The notes: generated by a model from the sequence alone, not told the origin. A stretch of 64,000 nucleotides of DNA from Bdellovibrio sp. GT3 (GCF_037996765.1 NZ_JBBNAD010000005.1:900001-964000); one strand, 5' to 3'; shown: positions 35,221 through 44,457, counted from the stretch's first letter. Made by a program: numbers and translations.

Positions 35221-35937
35221 ATGGAATCGCAAACGATACTCAACGGCGGAGTTAACTCCCTAGGTTTTATGGGCCAACAGAACTTGAACATCCCAACAAC
35301 TTCGAATGTCCCTTACGAAGTAATTCACCTCAAAGAAGAGGAGATGATCTTTAAGGAAGGGGATACTCCAAAAGGATTGTACTATGTGCAATCAGGATGT
35401 GTGAAAGTTGTCGTAAATCGTTCTCACGCACGAGGACGCACAACGACAAATGAATATGTGACAAAACTTGTTTCCCCTGGAGAATACTTTGGCTACAAAG
35501 CCTTGGTAAAAGGTGGCGTTGCAACATGCCATGCAAAAGCAGTGAAATCGACGGTCTTGTGGTTGTATCCACGTGAGTTGATTCAAGTTGCTATGGCACA
35601 AGCTTCACCGATGGTTAAATTGCTATTGAACCAATCTGTAAACGATTTGGAATCTTTCGAGAACACAAGCCAATTGCATTATTTGGCTTCAGTTCAAGAG
35701 CGCATCGCTTACCAATTGGTGATTTTGGCAGACCGCTTCGGCACACAAACTCCAAATGGCATTTCTTTGAATCTAAAACTGACACGCAATGAATTTGCTC
35801 AGTTGGCCAGCACAATTAATGAATCATTGTCCCGCCATCTGACGGAGTTCAAAAACGAAGGTTTGATTGATTTGAACGGCAAAGAAATCATCATTAAAAA
35901 CCGCGATGGTTTGATGAGACGTTCAGGTAATTTTTAA
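35221..35937 (+). CDS. Crp/Fnr family transcriptional regulator
   Basis: 238 residues. A cyclic-nucleotide-binding beta-barrel spans ~35-150 (EEMIFKEGDTPKGLYYVQSG; LVSPGEYFGYKALVKGG). A C-terminal Crp-type winged HTH spans ~170-230 (LTRNEFAQLASTINESLSRH). The barrel lacks the Arg-Ser pair expected for cAMP and there is no FNR-type Cys cluster, so the effector is unknown. GGAGG precedes the ATG. It is monocistronic, with its own terminator and a palindrome upstream. Confidence 0.93.
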   Translation: MESQTILNGGVNSLGFMGQQNLNIPTTSNVPYEVIHLKEEEMIFKEGDTPKGLYYVQSGCVKVVVNRSHARGRTTTNEYVTKLVSPGEYFGYKALVKGGVATCHAKAVKSTVLWLYPRELIQVAMAQASPMVKLLLNQSVNDLESFENTSQLHYLASVQERIAYQLVILADRFGTQTPNGISLNLKLTRNEFAQLASTINESLSRHLTEFKNEGLIDLNGKEIIIKNRDGLMRRSGNF

Positions 35938-35968
35938 TACCTTCTCTTCAAAAAATTGAGAACAAGCG

Positions 35969-35996
35969 AAAGGCCGGTCTTAGGATCGGCCTTTTT
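35969..35996 (+). terminator. Terminator of the Crp/Fnr gene
   Basis: AAAGGCCG pairs with CGGCCTTT across a 10-nt loop and is followed by T-rich sequence, about 30 nt after the stop. Confidence 0.85.
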
Positions 35997-36020
35997 GCTT
36001 GACGCGGCGAGCCCCCAAAA

Positions 36021-36033
36021 GGTACGCCGTACC
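36021..36033 (+). promoter_or_regulatory. Palindrome immediately before trmO
   Basis: GGTACG-C-CGTACC sits directly before the ATG at 36035 and includes the only Shine-Dalgarno-like sequence (AAAAGG). As RNA it could fold and limit initiation. Confidence 0.35.
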
Positions 36034-36034
36034 T

Positions 36035-36745
36035 ATGGAACCTATTGGGTATATTGAGAGTTGTTTTAAGGATAAGTTCGGCACTCCGCGCCAGCCTGGC
36101 TTGGTGAAGAGTGCGTGGGCAAAGTTGAAGATTCGTGCGGATCTTCAGCCGGAAGAAGCACTTCAAGGGCTCGAGGGTTTCAGTCATGTTTGGTTAGTGT
36201 GGGTGTTTCACCAGAACAAGGTGGCTCGCTATCACGCTAAAGTTCATCCGCCACGCATGGGTGGCAAGAGCATCGGTCTTTTCGCCACGCGCACTCCACA
36301 TCGTCCTAATCCCATTGGCTTATCGTTGGTGGAGCTGGTGAAAGTCGAAAAAGACGGCATTATCGTTTCGGGTGCGGATCTTGTTGATGGCACGCCGATT
36401 TTGGATATCAAACCTTATTTGCCAGAGATCGAATCGATCCCGAATGCCCGAACAGGATGGACTTCAGAGGTTGTTAAAGATCCAATCCAGGTGGAGTTCA
36501 CTGAGCACGCGTCAAAGATTTTAGCTCAGTGGCAAAAACAAAATCCTGATAAAAAACTGCAGGAAATCATAGAGGACACTTTGAAGTTGGATCCTCGCCC
36601 TGTGGTCTATCGTGGATATGAGGGAGATGAGGGCTCTCCGTACCGTAATAAGCATGCTGTGCGCTTGTTTGATGGGGATATTCACTTTGAGTTTGAGAAC
36701 GCCACATTGGTTAGAGTTCTCGATATTCTTTTTACGCATAATTAG
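36035..36745 (+). CDS. trmO: tRNA (adenine37-N6)-methyltransferase TrmO
   Basis: The start is ATG 36035 (MEPIGYIES), the normal family start; a longer in-frame start at 35999 overlaps the upstream terminator. 236 residues with the TsaA/YaeB beta-barrel: FGTPRQPGLV, FSHVWLVWVFHQN, the SAM-binding ATRTPHRPNPIGLS, and GTPILDIKPYLP. It adds a methyl group to N6-threonylcarbamoyladenosine at position 37 of certain tRNAs. Confidence 0.93.
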   Translation: MEPIGYIESCFKDKFGTPRQPGLVKSAWAKLKIRADLQPEEALQGLEGFSHVWLVWVFHQNKVARYHAKVHPPRMGGKSIGLFATRTPHRPNPIGLSLVELVKVEKDGIIVSGADLVDGTPILDIKPYLPEIESIPNARTGWTSEVVKDPIQVEFTEHASKILAQWQKQNPDKKLQEIIEDTLKLDPRPVVYRGYEGDEGSPYRNKHAVRLFDGDIHFEFENATLVRVLDILFTHN

Positions 36746-36825
36746 TTGCTGTTGCCTTTGGATTCAGCAACTTGGTATTGTCCCCTCAAGCTGAACACAC
36801 TAAAGCCAATCCAAAGGGGATGATT

Positions 36826-37812
36826 ATGAGAACGATCGAAACCAGCTCTCACGCAGAGAACAGTACACTTCGCAAAGTTCCAACATTGAGTCTTGCAAGT
36901 TATACGCAAGGTTCTGGATCCGACAAGGCCCGCTTCATCGATCAATTGTTTACCGGCCTTAAAGAATACGGTTTTATCATCCTTAAAGATCACAACGTTA
37001 ATGCTGCTGATTTACATAAAGCTTACGAGTTGCTTGAAAAGTTCTATGCACTTCCTGAAGAAGTTAAAAAGTCTTACATCTCGCCAACAGCTGGTTTCCA
37101 ACGTGGTTACACGCCGTTTGGCAAAGAACATGCGAAAGACTCTCCAGTTATGGATCTTAAAGAGTTCTGGCATGTCGGCCGTGAGCTGGCGCCAGCAAAT
37201 GCTTTGAAATCCATTTACCCTGATAATATCTGGCCAGATAAAGAAATTCCTGAATTCAAAGATCACTTCCTGAAGTTGTTCGCAGCTTTGGAAGTGGCGG
37301 GTGATGTGATGTTGGAAGCTTTGACGATGCCTCTAGAGGTGGACAAGGATTTCTTTGCTCGCATGACGAAAGACGGAAATTCAATTCTGCGTCTTTTGCA
37401 CTATCCACCGATCCCAGAAGGTGTTGATCCTCGTTGTGTGCGCGCAGCCGCTCATGAAGATATTAACTTCATCACAATTTTGCCTGCGGCAACAGCTTCA
37501 GGTCTTCAGTTGAAGGATCGTGATGGCACTTGGTTGGATATTGATTCTGAGCCGGACACTTTGATTGTGGACGTTGGTGATATGTTGGCACGTTTATCAA
37601 ATGACGTTTTGCCTTCGACCACCCACCGTGTGATCAATCCACAAGACGGTACAAACTCCCATCGTTATTCGATGCCGTTCTTTATGCATCCTCATCCAGA
37701 TGCAATGCTAAGTTGCCTGCCATCTTGCAAAGGTGCTGGGGCCAAGTATCCAGACATCACTGGGCAGGATTTCTTGATGCAGCGTCTTCGTGAGATTGGT
37801 TTGATCAAGTAG
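36826..37812 (+). CDS. Isopenicillin N synthase-like Fe(II)/2-oxoglutarate oxygenase
   Basis: The start is ATG 36826, seven bases after AAAGGGG; the in-frame ATG at 36820 abuts that site. 328 residues with the N-terminal DIOX_N-type region (LKEYGFIILKDHNV; FQRGYTPFGKEH) and the double-stranded beta-helix core. Fe(II) ligands are HEDINFITIL (His-x-Asp) and the distal His in STTHRVINP. The 2-oxoglutarate-binding Arg-x-Ser is HRYSMPFF. Substrate unknown; no secondary-metabolite genes are nearby. Confidence 0.9.
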   Translation: MRTIETSSHAENSTLRKVPTLSLASYTQGSGSDKARFIDQLFTGLKEYGFIILKDHNVNAADLHKAYELLEKFYALPEEVKKSYISPTAGFQRGYTPFGKEHAKDSPVMDLKEFWHVGRELAPANALKSIYPDNIWPDKEIPEFKDHFLKLFAALEVAGDVMLEALTMPLEVDKDFFARMTKDGNSILRLLHYPPIPEGVDPRCVRAAAHEDINFITILPAATASGLQLKDRDGTWLDIDSEPDTLIVDVGDMLARLSNDVLPSTTHRVINPQDGTNSHRYSMPFFMHPHPDAMLSCLPSCKGAGAKYPDITGQDFLMQRLREIGLIK

Positions 37813-37853
37813 AGTTCATTGACCTGGCTCAGAGATAAACCGATAGTTAAGGA

Positions 37854-38576
37854 ATGATGAATTCAAAACAAAAAATCATTGTTCCTATTATCGTTGTTCT
37901 GGGTCTGGCTGCATTCAGTCTTTTCATCTTAAAGCAAAGAGCGGGTCACGTGGGGCATTTTCCTGAGGATATGCCACCGATTGATTCCAATGCGGGAGTT
38001 TCCACTTCCGGTTTCATGCCGACATCCATGGAAAATCCGGATCGCTATGCAGCTTTGAATAAGAATATCAAAGCTATGGGTGAGTGCCTGGATATGAAGG
38101 TTCAGGAATTGTCTCCGCAGGATGATTTTAACTTCGAGATCATCGGTAAGTTGATTGCCCCGGACATGGGTAAAGTCATCAACATGCAAACTAAATGGAC
38201 TTCCGTGGATTACAAAATGAAAGATGGCGAAACTCGCAGAGTCTTTGTTGAGTACGCCGGGGATTCCAATGCACCGGAGGCAGAGCCGGTTAAAACGGTT
38301 CATCACTATGTGATGTTGGTTTCGGGGAAAGTGCGAGATTTGCGATTGCCGCAGGAGCTTGAGCAAAATCCAAAAGAGTCTGATATTCAAAAAATTTATG
38401 AAAATACATACCTGCTGAAAACCTCCAGAGCGCTGTTGATCACCTATGAAAACGGTGACGAATTGAACTATGTGGAGCAAAACGGCAAAGCGTATTCGAT
38501 TGTGGTCAGCCACCTTGGAAAATACTTCCGCTGTAAAGACGCGGACTCTGCGCAGATGTCCTGCTCTTGCAACTAG
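37854..38576 (+). CDS. Membrane-anchored protein, function unknown
   Basis: 240 residues with one N-terminal membrane helix (~8-26, IIVPIIVVLGLAAFSLFIL) and a periplasmic remainder. No lipobox. The C-terminus has three Cys close together (RCKDADSAQMSCSCN), which could form disulphides or bind metal. The AAGGA before ATGATG favours the second ATG (37857). It shares a bidirectional terminator with valS. No family recognised. Confidence 0.7.
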   Translation: MMNSKQKIIVPIIVVLGLAAFSLFILKQRAGHVGHFPEDMPPIDSNAGVSTSGFMPTSMENPDRYAALNKNIKAMGECLDMKVQELSPQDDFNFEIIGKLIAPDMGKVINMQTKWTSVDYKMKDGETRRVFVEYAGDSNAPEAEPVKTVHHYVMLVSGKVRDLRLPQELEQNPKESDIQKIYENTYLLKTSRALLITYENGDELNYVEQNGKAYSIVVSHLGKYFRCKDADSAQMSCSCN

Positions 38577-38601
38577 ACCGAACTTGCAAAGTTGAGAAAT
38601 A

Positions 38602-38633
38602 AAAAAAGGCTTCCAGTTACGGAAGCCTTTTTT
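38602..38633. terminator. Bidirectional terminator
   Basis: A6, GGCTTCC-AGTTAC-GGAAGCC, T6. It ends both the membrane-anchored protein gene and valS. Confidence 0.92.
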
Positions 38634-38657
38634 ATTTCTCTTTTTTCGTTCGAATTC

Positions 38658-41339
38658 CTATTGGAATCTGGTTAGAGCGTCTTTCAGGGAATCCAATTGT
38701 ACTTTGGATTGAGAAAGTAAAGCGCGGTCTGCTGCGATGACATCTTCATCGGCGTTCGCCACGAATTTTTCATTCGACAATTTGCCGCTCAGGATTGAGA
38801 TGTCCTTGTTCAGTTTTTCAATCGACTTGTTGATACGTTTGATCTCTTCATCGAAATCAACCAAACCTTCAAGTGGGATGATCACTTTCACGTTGGCATC
38901 TTTAACTGCCACCGGAGCCACAGCACACTTCATCAAGTTGCCTTCTGCTCCAATATCCATGTTTTCCAAGCGACCCATCGTCATAAGTGCCGTGCGGTTG
39001 CCGTTCAGGATCTTTTGAACCTGATCGTTTGCAGCGCCCAAACGTACATTTAGTTTGATTGCCGGACTGATGCGGTTTTCCCCACGGATATTACGCATAG
39101 CTGTGATCACTTCTTTCACGATATCAACTTCAAAGGCTGCTTCGTTGGAAGCCAGTGCCAGGAACTCTTTATCGTTACGAGTGTTCGGATATTGATCCAC
39201 GATACAAGCTTCTGATTTGATCGGAAGCTTTTGGTAGATCTCCTCAGAGATAAATGGAGTGAACGGGTGAAGCAGACGCATGATGCGGTTTAGAACCTGC
39301 GCGATCACAAGCTGTGTCGCCGCCTTTTCTTCCGCGTTGTTACCATTCATGATTGGTTTCGTGAACTCGATATACCAGTCACAGAATTGGTTCCAGATGA
39401 ACTGATACAAAGCTGTGGCCGCGTCAGAGAATCTTTCCTGCTCCATCGCTTCTTCAACTTCTTTTGTCACTTCAGCAAGCTTGGTGATGATCCATTTGTC
39501 GAAAACGCTAAGATGAGCTTTGTTTGGTAAAGCTTTTACGCCTTCCGCAGGAACTTTAAAATCAGAAAGATTGGAAAGAGCGAAACGAGCCGCATTCCAA
39601 ACCTTGTTCATAAAGTTACGGTAGCCTTCAAGGCGTTGCTCGCTGAATTTAAAGTCTTTACCCGAGAACAAGTGAGCCGCGAATGAGAAGCGCAGGGCAT
39701 CGGCACCGTGCTTTTCAATCATTTCAACCGGATCAATGGAGTTCCCCAAAGACTTGGACATCTTGCGGCCTTGAGAGTCACGAACCAAGCCGTGGATGTA
39801 AACCGTTCTGAACGGCACATCACGTTTGAATTCCAGACCCATCATGATCATACGGGCAACCCAGAAAAAGATGATGTCATGGCCCGTAACAAGGTAGCTG
39901 GTTGGGTAGAACGTTTTCAAGGTCTCAGTTTCATTTGGCCAACCCATTGTGGAGAACGGCCAAAGAGCAGAGGAGAACCATGTATCCAAAACGTCGTCGT
40001 CCTGGTGAAGATCGTGCTTACCGCACTTTTCACAAGCGGTGATGTCAGTTTCAGAAACATTTTGATGGTTACAGGAGTTGCAATACCAAACCGGAATACG
40101 GTGACCCCACCACAATTGGCGAGAGATACACCAGTCTTCGATGTTGTTCAGCCAGTGAAGGTAAACTTTTGTCCAAGACTCGGGCTCAAAACGGATAGTT
40201 CCGCTTTCAACCACGCGTTTCGCCGGAACAGCCAGTTGTTCCATTTTTACGAACCATTGTTCAGACAAGAAAGGCTCAACCACTGCGCCAGAGCGCGAGC
40301 AGTGACCCACGGAGTGAACGTGTGGCTCTTCTTTAACCAAAAGATTCAGGTTTTTCAGATCTTCGACAACTTTTTTGCGAGCATCTGCAACCTTAAGGCC
40401 GGCATACGGTCCCGCGTTTTCGTTCATCTCAGCTTTTCTGGTCAGAAGATTGATGAACTCAAGGTGGTGAGACTTGCCGATTTTGTAGTCGTTAAAGTCG
40501 TGGGCAGGAGTGATTTTAACCACGCCAGAACCAAACGCTTTATCAACGTAAGTGTCAGCGATGATTTTAATTTTTCTGTTGATCAACGGAATGACAACAT
40601 TTTTGCCGATCAAGTGCTTGTAGCGCTCATCTTCTGGATGCACGCAAACGGCGGTATCGCCCAACATTGTTTCCGGACGAGTGGTCGCAACCGTCAGGAA
40701 GCCGGAACCATCTTCAAGAGGATAGTTGATGTGATAAAGCGCGCCCTTAACCTGTTTGTGTTCAACTTCAAGGTCGGAAATCGCAGTTTCAAGAGGACCT
40801 GACCAGTTCACCAGACGTTGACCACGGTAGATCAAACCTTTTTGGTGAAGAGTCACGAATACTTTGCGAACGGCTTTGGAAACGCCTTCGTCCAATGTGA
40901 ATACAGCGCGATCCCAGTCACAGGAATCACCCAAGCGACGCATTTGAGAGTAAATGCGATTGCCGTATTGGTGCTTCCAGTCCCAAACTTTTTCCACGAA
41001 TTTTTCGCGGCCCAGGTCGTGACGGGTAACTCCACCTTCTTTTTTCAGTTCACGCTCAACCACGGATTGTGTGGCGATACCGGCGTGATCTGTTCCTGGC
41101 AACCACATGGTGTTGAAGCCGTTCATTCTTTTCCAGCGGATAAGAATATCCTGGATTGTGTGATCCAGGGCGTGACCCATGTGCAGGAAGCCTGTGACGT
41201 TTGGTGGAGGCAATATAATTGAAAATGGAGGTTTGGTGGATTGATCCTGTGCTTTGAAATAGCCGGAGTTTTCCCACCATTGGTAAGTTCTGTTTTCTAC
41301 ATCTGCGGGATTGTAGCGATCTGATAATTGTTCTGACAT
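38658..41339 (-). CDS. valS: Valyl-tRNA synthetase
   Basis: 893 residues. The class I signatures are PPPNVTGFLHMGHALD (HIGH-type, ~45-60) and GRKMSKSLGNSIDP (KMSKS). An editing (CP1) domain lies between them, with an anticodon-binding domain after them. A C-terminal coiled coil (IKRINKSIEKLNKDISILSG) is characteristic of ValRS. It charges tRNA-Val and hydrolyses misacylated Thr. No T-box or other leader is visible. Confidence 0.97.
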   Translation of the reverse strand: MSEQLSDRYNPADVENRTYQWWENSGYFKAQDQSTKPPFSIILPPPNVTGFLHMGHALDHTIQDILIRWKRMNGFNTMWLPGTDHAGIATQSVVERELKKEGGVTRHDLGREKFVEKVWDWKHQYGNRIYSQMRRLGDSCDWDRAVFTLDEGVSKAVRKVFVTLHQKGLIYRGQRLVNWSGPLETAISDLEVEHKQVKGALYHINYPLEDGSGFLTVATTRPETMLGDTAVCVHPEDERYKHLIGKNVVIPLINRKIKIIADTYVDKAFGSGVVKITPAHDFNDYKIGKSHHLEFINLLTRKAEMNENAGPYAGLKVADARKKVVEDLKNLNLLVKEEPHVHSVGHCSRSGAVVEPFLSEQWFVKMEQLAVPAKRVVESGTIRFEPESWTKVYLHWLNNIEDWCISRQLWWGHRIPVWYCNSCNHQNVSETDITACEKCGKHDLHQDDDVLDTWFSSALWPFSTMGWPNETETLKTFYPTSYLVTGHDIIFFWVARMIMMGLEFKRDVPFRTVYIHGLVRDSQGRKMSKSLGNSIDPVEMIEKHGADALRFSFAAHLFSGKDFKFSEQRLEGYRNFMNKVWNAARFALSNLSDFKVPAEGVKALPNKAHLSVFDKWIITKLAEVTKEVEEAMEQERFSDAATALYQFIWNQFCDWYIEFTKPIMNGNNAEEKAATQLVIAQVLNRIMRLLHPFTPFISEEIYQKLPIKSEACIVDQYPNTRNDKEFLALASNEAAFEVDIVKEVITAMRNIRGENRISPAIKLNVRLGAANDQVQKILNGNRTALMTMGRLENMDIGAEGNLMKCAVAPVAVKDANVKVIIPLEGLVDFDEEIKRINKSIEKLNKDISILSGKLSNEKFVANADEDVIAADRALLSQSKVQLDSLKDALTRFQ

Positions 41340-41417
41340 TTAGTTACCCCAAGAGAGAGATTTTTAACCGTTTGAGTCTATCAGAATCAAGCTGTTTAGG
41401 GTAGATCCAGCTCCGCC

Positions 41418-41440
41418 AAAAACCGGCTGGCACCTTTTGG
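41418..41440. repeat. REP-like palindromic repeat, copy 1
   Basis: A 22-bp unit (41419-41440) running AAAACCGGCTGG then CACCTTTTGG, whose ends CCAAAA and TTTTGG can pair. It recurs 113 bp away with one mismatch. Both lie in the valS-porin intergenic region. Confidence 0.6.
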
Positions 41441-41465
41441 GTCTGCGGTGCGTTATCGGTGGGGT

Positions 41466-41495
41466 AAAAAGAAGGGAGGCTTCTTGGGGCCTCCC
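41466..41495 (-). terminator. Terminator of the second porin gene
   Basis: GGGAGGC (41474-41480) pairs with GCCTCCC (41489-41495). On the minus strand the stem is followed by TTCTTTTT. It sits between the two palindromic repeats. Confidence 0.7.
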
Positions 41496-41516
41496 TCGAT
41501 AAAAGTCGGTTCTGGA

Positions 41517-41554
41517 GCCAAAACCAGCCGCAAAACCGGCTGGCGCCTTTTGGC
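41517..41554. repeat. REP-like palindromic repeat, copy 2, in a larger hairpin
   Basis: The second copy (41532-41553, GCC replacing ACC) lies within an inverted repeat: GCCAAAA-CCAGCCG pairs with CGGCTGG and, after a 4-nt bulge (CGCC), with TTTTGGC. It lies 11 nt beyond the porin stop. Confidence 0.6.
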
Positions 41555-41564
41555 AATTTTATGA

Positions 41565-42674
41565 CTATTTCAAGAAGTCAGCGTTCCAACGAGCGCCCAC
41601 TGTGATTTGGTCAACTTTTGGATCGTTACCACCAGCGGCCAACTCTTCAGTCGTGTTGCTGTAGGCGATGTGGTAGCGGAAGTTTGTATCAACGATCGGT
41701 TTGTACTCAAGAACTGCGCCGTAGCCCATGAACTTGTTAGTGCCGTTGTTGGCAGCAGTTGCACTTGTTTCAACTTTCTCTTCAGAAGCGATAACTTCAA
41801 GACGCGGAGTCCATTGCTCCCAGCCTGTGAATGCCACTTTACCGATGATTGAGTAGATGGAGTCTTTCGCGCCATCTGCGTCTCTTTCATAAGCGGAATT
41901 TGTGTAGTCAACACCAGCCAAAACCATACCGCCGAAGTTGTAAGTCACGCCCGCAGAGTAAAGAGTGTACTTGTCATCAGTCGAAGGAACATAACCAGTA
42001 CCCATGTGGTAAGAAGCCATGATTCTTAGATTTTTATCCATGAACAAACCTTTATAGATCAAACCTTCCATCATCGCGTTTGAATCCGCTTGTGCTGGAG
42101 CGATTGGAGTGCTTCCTGTTGGAGCGGCTACAGATGAGTTTGGTGTTTTGAAAACAACCAAGGAAAGATTTTGATCAGGCGTCATATTAAGGATCGCCTT
42201 TGCACCCATTACGTATAGTAGTGAGCTTGTGCTTAGGTATTCGCCGTTCAAGTTACCGTTAGGACCGGTCTTAGTGTACGCTTGAGAAGTAAGGTACAAA
42301 TCAGCGCCGGAAGTTTGGCTCTCGATCGCGCCGTACTCAGAACCCAATTTACCAACTTGCAAAGAGAACATGTCGCCCATTTTATGAGTCAGGTAAGCGA
42401 ACTCAAGTGCGGTTTGAGAGTTGTCGCCCGCGCCAGTCGTTTGCGTGCCATTTTTATTGTAGGCAGCACGTAGGCGGAAAGAAAGATCTTCAGTTGCTTT
42501 GCCTTGGTAGTCCAAGCGAACTGTTTTGAAATAGAACTGGCTTCCGTCTTTTTGTGTGGAGTCTTCGTACGTTTTAGAATCATAGTCCGCACGAGCGTCG
42601 AAGTTGATCGAACCTGCATTTGCAGCAGATACAGCTGTTGTTGTTGCCAAAGCGGCTAGTAAAAACTTTTTCAT
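41565..42674 (-). CDS. Outer-membrane porin-like protein
   Basis: 369 residues with a signal peptide (MKKFLLAALATTTAVSAANA) and AAGGAC before the ATG. The mature part is alternating beta-strand sequence rich in Tyr, Asn, Gly and Thr, opening with INFDARADYDSKTYED. It resembles the porin at 26.1-27.2 kb in length, opening (VKLEVRSDY) and ending (KYTGDMAK versus RWNADFLK), so the two are probable paralogues. Likely a general or specific diffusion channel. Confidence 0.85.
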   Translation of the reverse strand: MKKFLLAALATTTAVSAANAGSINFDARADYDSKTYEDSTQKDGSQFYFKTVRLDYQGKATEDLSFRLRAAYNKNGTQTTGAGDNSQTALEFAYLTHKMGDMFSLQVGKLGSEYGAIESQTSGADLYLTSQAYTKTGPNGNLNGEYLSTSSLLYVMGAKAILNMTPDQNLSLVVFKTPNSSVAAPTGSTPIAPAQADSNAMMEGLIYKGLFMDKNLRIMASYHMGTGYVPSTDDKYTLYSAGVTYNFGGMVLAGVDYTNSAYERDADGAKDSIYSIIGKVAFTGWEQWTPRLEVIASEEKVETSATAANNGTNKFMGYGAVLEYKPIVDTNFRYHIAYSNTTEELAAGGNDPKVDQITVGARWNADFLK

Positions 42675-42844
42675 TAAATGTCCTTCTATAAAAGTTTTTG
42701 GTTAATGTTCTTTTTATCCTTGAACGATTTAATGATGCTATAGACTTAGGCCGAGGCCAACAACGGATTCCTATAATTTGTGATTTGACGGTGCTTTGCG
42801 CGATTACATTCTGACGAAATCATGACGAAGTGCTGACGGGAAAT

Positions 42845-42870
42845 AAAAAAAGGGGGATTTTTAATCCCCC
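42845..42870 (-). terminator. Terminator of the MFS/rhodanese-like operon
   Basis: GGGGGATT-TTT-AATCCCCC, followed on the minus strand by a seven-T run, 9 nt beyond the rhodanese-like gene stop. Confidence 0.88.
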
Positions 42871-42878
42871 ATTAATTC

Positions 42879-43214
42879 TTACTGCTGAGCTTTTTCTTTT
42901 TCGAGGCCGCTAAGCCCATCGCGAACTGTGTATACGTTATTGAAGCCTTTGGACTCCAGAGTTTGTACAAAAGGTGCATATTTGGATCCATCCTGATCAA
43001 TGATCACGATGGGGTAGTGCGCTGGAAGTTTTCTATCGCTGATTGCTTTGGCAACCTCATCCGGGGTTCCCGTAACCTGGCAGTTATCCAGATGCAGCCC
43101 TTCGATGTGGCCATATTGTGATTTCAGCTCAACGCCAAGGTTGACCAGAATCATGGGGATTCTTCCTTTGATCAGGTTGTTGAATTGGAAATATCCAAGT
43201 TGTGTGTATTCCAT
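42879..43214 (-). CDS. Rhodanese-fold protein without the active-site Cys
   Basis: 111 residues matching single-domain rhodaneses: a strand-helix opening (MILVNLGVEL), IEGLHLDN, then YPIVIIDQDGSKYAPF, ESKGFNNVYTVRDGLSG. The catalytic loop normally reads Cys-x-x-Gly-x-Arg; here Asp replaces the Cys (IIDQDGS). It is therefore unlikely to transfer sulphur and may be a binding domain. It starts 2 nt after the MFS gene stop, so the two are co-translated. Confidence 0.75.
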   Translation of the reverse strand: MEYTQLGYFQFNNLIKGRIPMILVNLGVELKSQYGHIEGLHLDNCQVTGTPDEVAKAISDRKLPAHYPIVIIDQDGSKYAPFVQTLESKGFNNVYTVRDGLSGLEKEKAQQ

Positions 43215-43216
43215 AG

Positions 43217-44434
43217 TTAACCTACTCGTGCGTGATCCGGGATCAGCTTGAAATTAATAAGAATGATTGCCAGGGCGACAAAAGCCAGTCCACCGGAAAC
43301 CCAAAATGGTGCTGTCATCGCGACACTTCCATAAAGTGCGCCGCCCACTGCCGGACCGATGATGCGACCTAATGAAGCCATGCTTTGAGTGACTCCCATT
43401 GCGGCACCTTGCTCCTTAGAGTCAGTCAGTAAACTGATACTGCCCAGGATGGACGGATTTGATAGTCCGTTACCCAGGGAAAGCAAAGTCATCGCAATAC
43501 ACATTCCAAACAAAGTGTCGGAGATAGCAATCGTCGTAAGACCGACGGCAAAGCAGATAAGACCCACGCGCAGAACCTGGCGTTCACCATACTTAGGCAG
43601 CATACGACGTACCAAGAAGCCTTGAGTGAAGATAATAATCACACCGATATAGGCAAAACCGAAACTCACTTGTTTGATCGTCCATTGGAATTTGTCACCC
43701 ATGAATAAAATCAAAGTGGCTTCCATTCCCGACATCGCCAGTGAGGAAAGCAAGAACACCGTCATCAGTGCTCCCACAGTTTTGATGTTCAGATAGTGCC
43801 ACATAACAGAGAAACGCTTTTTCTTAGCAGCGGATTCACTTTTCTCTGATAAAGATTCTTTTAGGAACTTGATGCCGAATAGGAAGTTCGCAAAACACAA
43901 GGCGGCAACCCAGTAAAATGAGAATGAAGTATCAAAGTGTGGAGCTGGATTGATGTGATTGCCCCAAACAGCCAGCAAGCCACCCAGAGCCGGGCCCACG
44001 ACGAAGCCAAGTCCGAATGCTGCGCCAATCAAGGCCATGCCTTTGGAGCGCTCATGTTTTGGAGTGATGTCTGAAATGTATGCGGAAGCGGTGGAGAGGC
44101 TTGCACCAAAGAAGCCGGCAAGAATGCGCGCAACGAACAACCACTCAAGGCTGCGAGCCCAGGCAAACATGATGTACGAAAGACCTTCGCCAAAAAGGCA
44201 GAATAAAAGAATCGGTCTGCGCCCCATGCGATCGCTTAGTTTTCCCCAGAAAGGTGAAAATAAAAATTGCATCAAAGAATAAACTGAAAGCAGCAATCCT
44301 GTTTGCAGGGCAGTCGCTCCGAAGTTTTTGCTTAGAAGTGGAATAATCGGAATAACTACACCAAAGCCCACAAGGTAAAGGAAAACGGTGAAAAAGATGA
44401 TTGCGAGCTGTGATTTGTTTGCTGTGCTGGTCAT
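43217..44434 (-). CDS. MFS drug/proton antiporter, TetA-like
   Basis: 405 residues, twelve membrane helices, with the MFS motif between helices 2 and 3 (GKLSDRMGRRPILL) and the helix 5 antiporter motif region (GLGFVVGPALGG). The arrangement resembles TCR/Tet(A)-type exporters. Substrate cannot be read. It is divergent from the barrel-like protein gene with only 23 nt between starts, so the promoters must overlap coding sequence. Confidence 0.88.
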   Translation of the reverse strand: MTSTANKSQLAIIFFTVFLYLVGFGVVIPIIPLLSKNFGATALQTGLLLSVYSLMQFLFSPFWGKLSDRMGRRPILLFCLFGEGLSYIMFAWARSLEWLFVARILAGFFGASLSTASAYISDITPKHERSKGMALIGAAFGLGFVVGPALGGLLAVWGNHINPAPHFDTSFSFYWVAALCFANFLFGIKFLKESLSEKSESAAKKKRFSVMWHYLNIKTVGALMTVFLLSSLAMSGMEATLILFMGDKFQWTIKQVSFGFAYIGVIIIFTQGFLVRRMLPKYGERQVLRVGLICFAVGLTTIAISDTLFGMCIAMTLLSLGNGLSNPSILGSISLLTDSKEQGAAMGVTQSMASLGRIIGPAVGGALYGSVAMTAPFWVSGGLAFVALAIILINFKLIPDHARVG

Positions 44435-44457
44435 GAGCTTGTTATTATTAGGAACTT

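Noticed and set aside
39708-40802. 364-codon open frame on the plus strand inside valS
   Set aside because: It lies wholly antisense to a clear, full-length ValRS, has no ribosome-binding site and an implausible composition. It is a shadow of codon bias.
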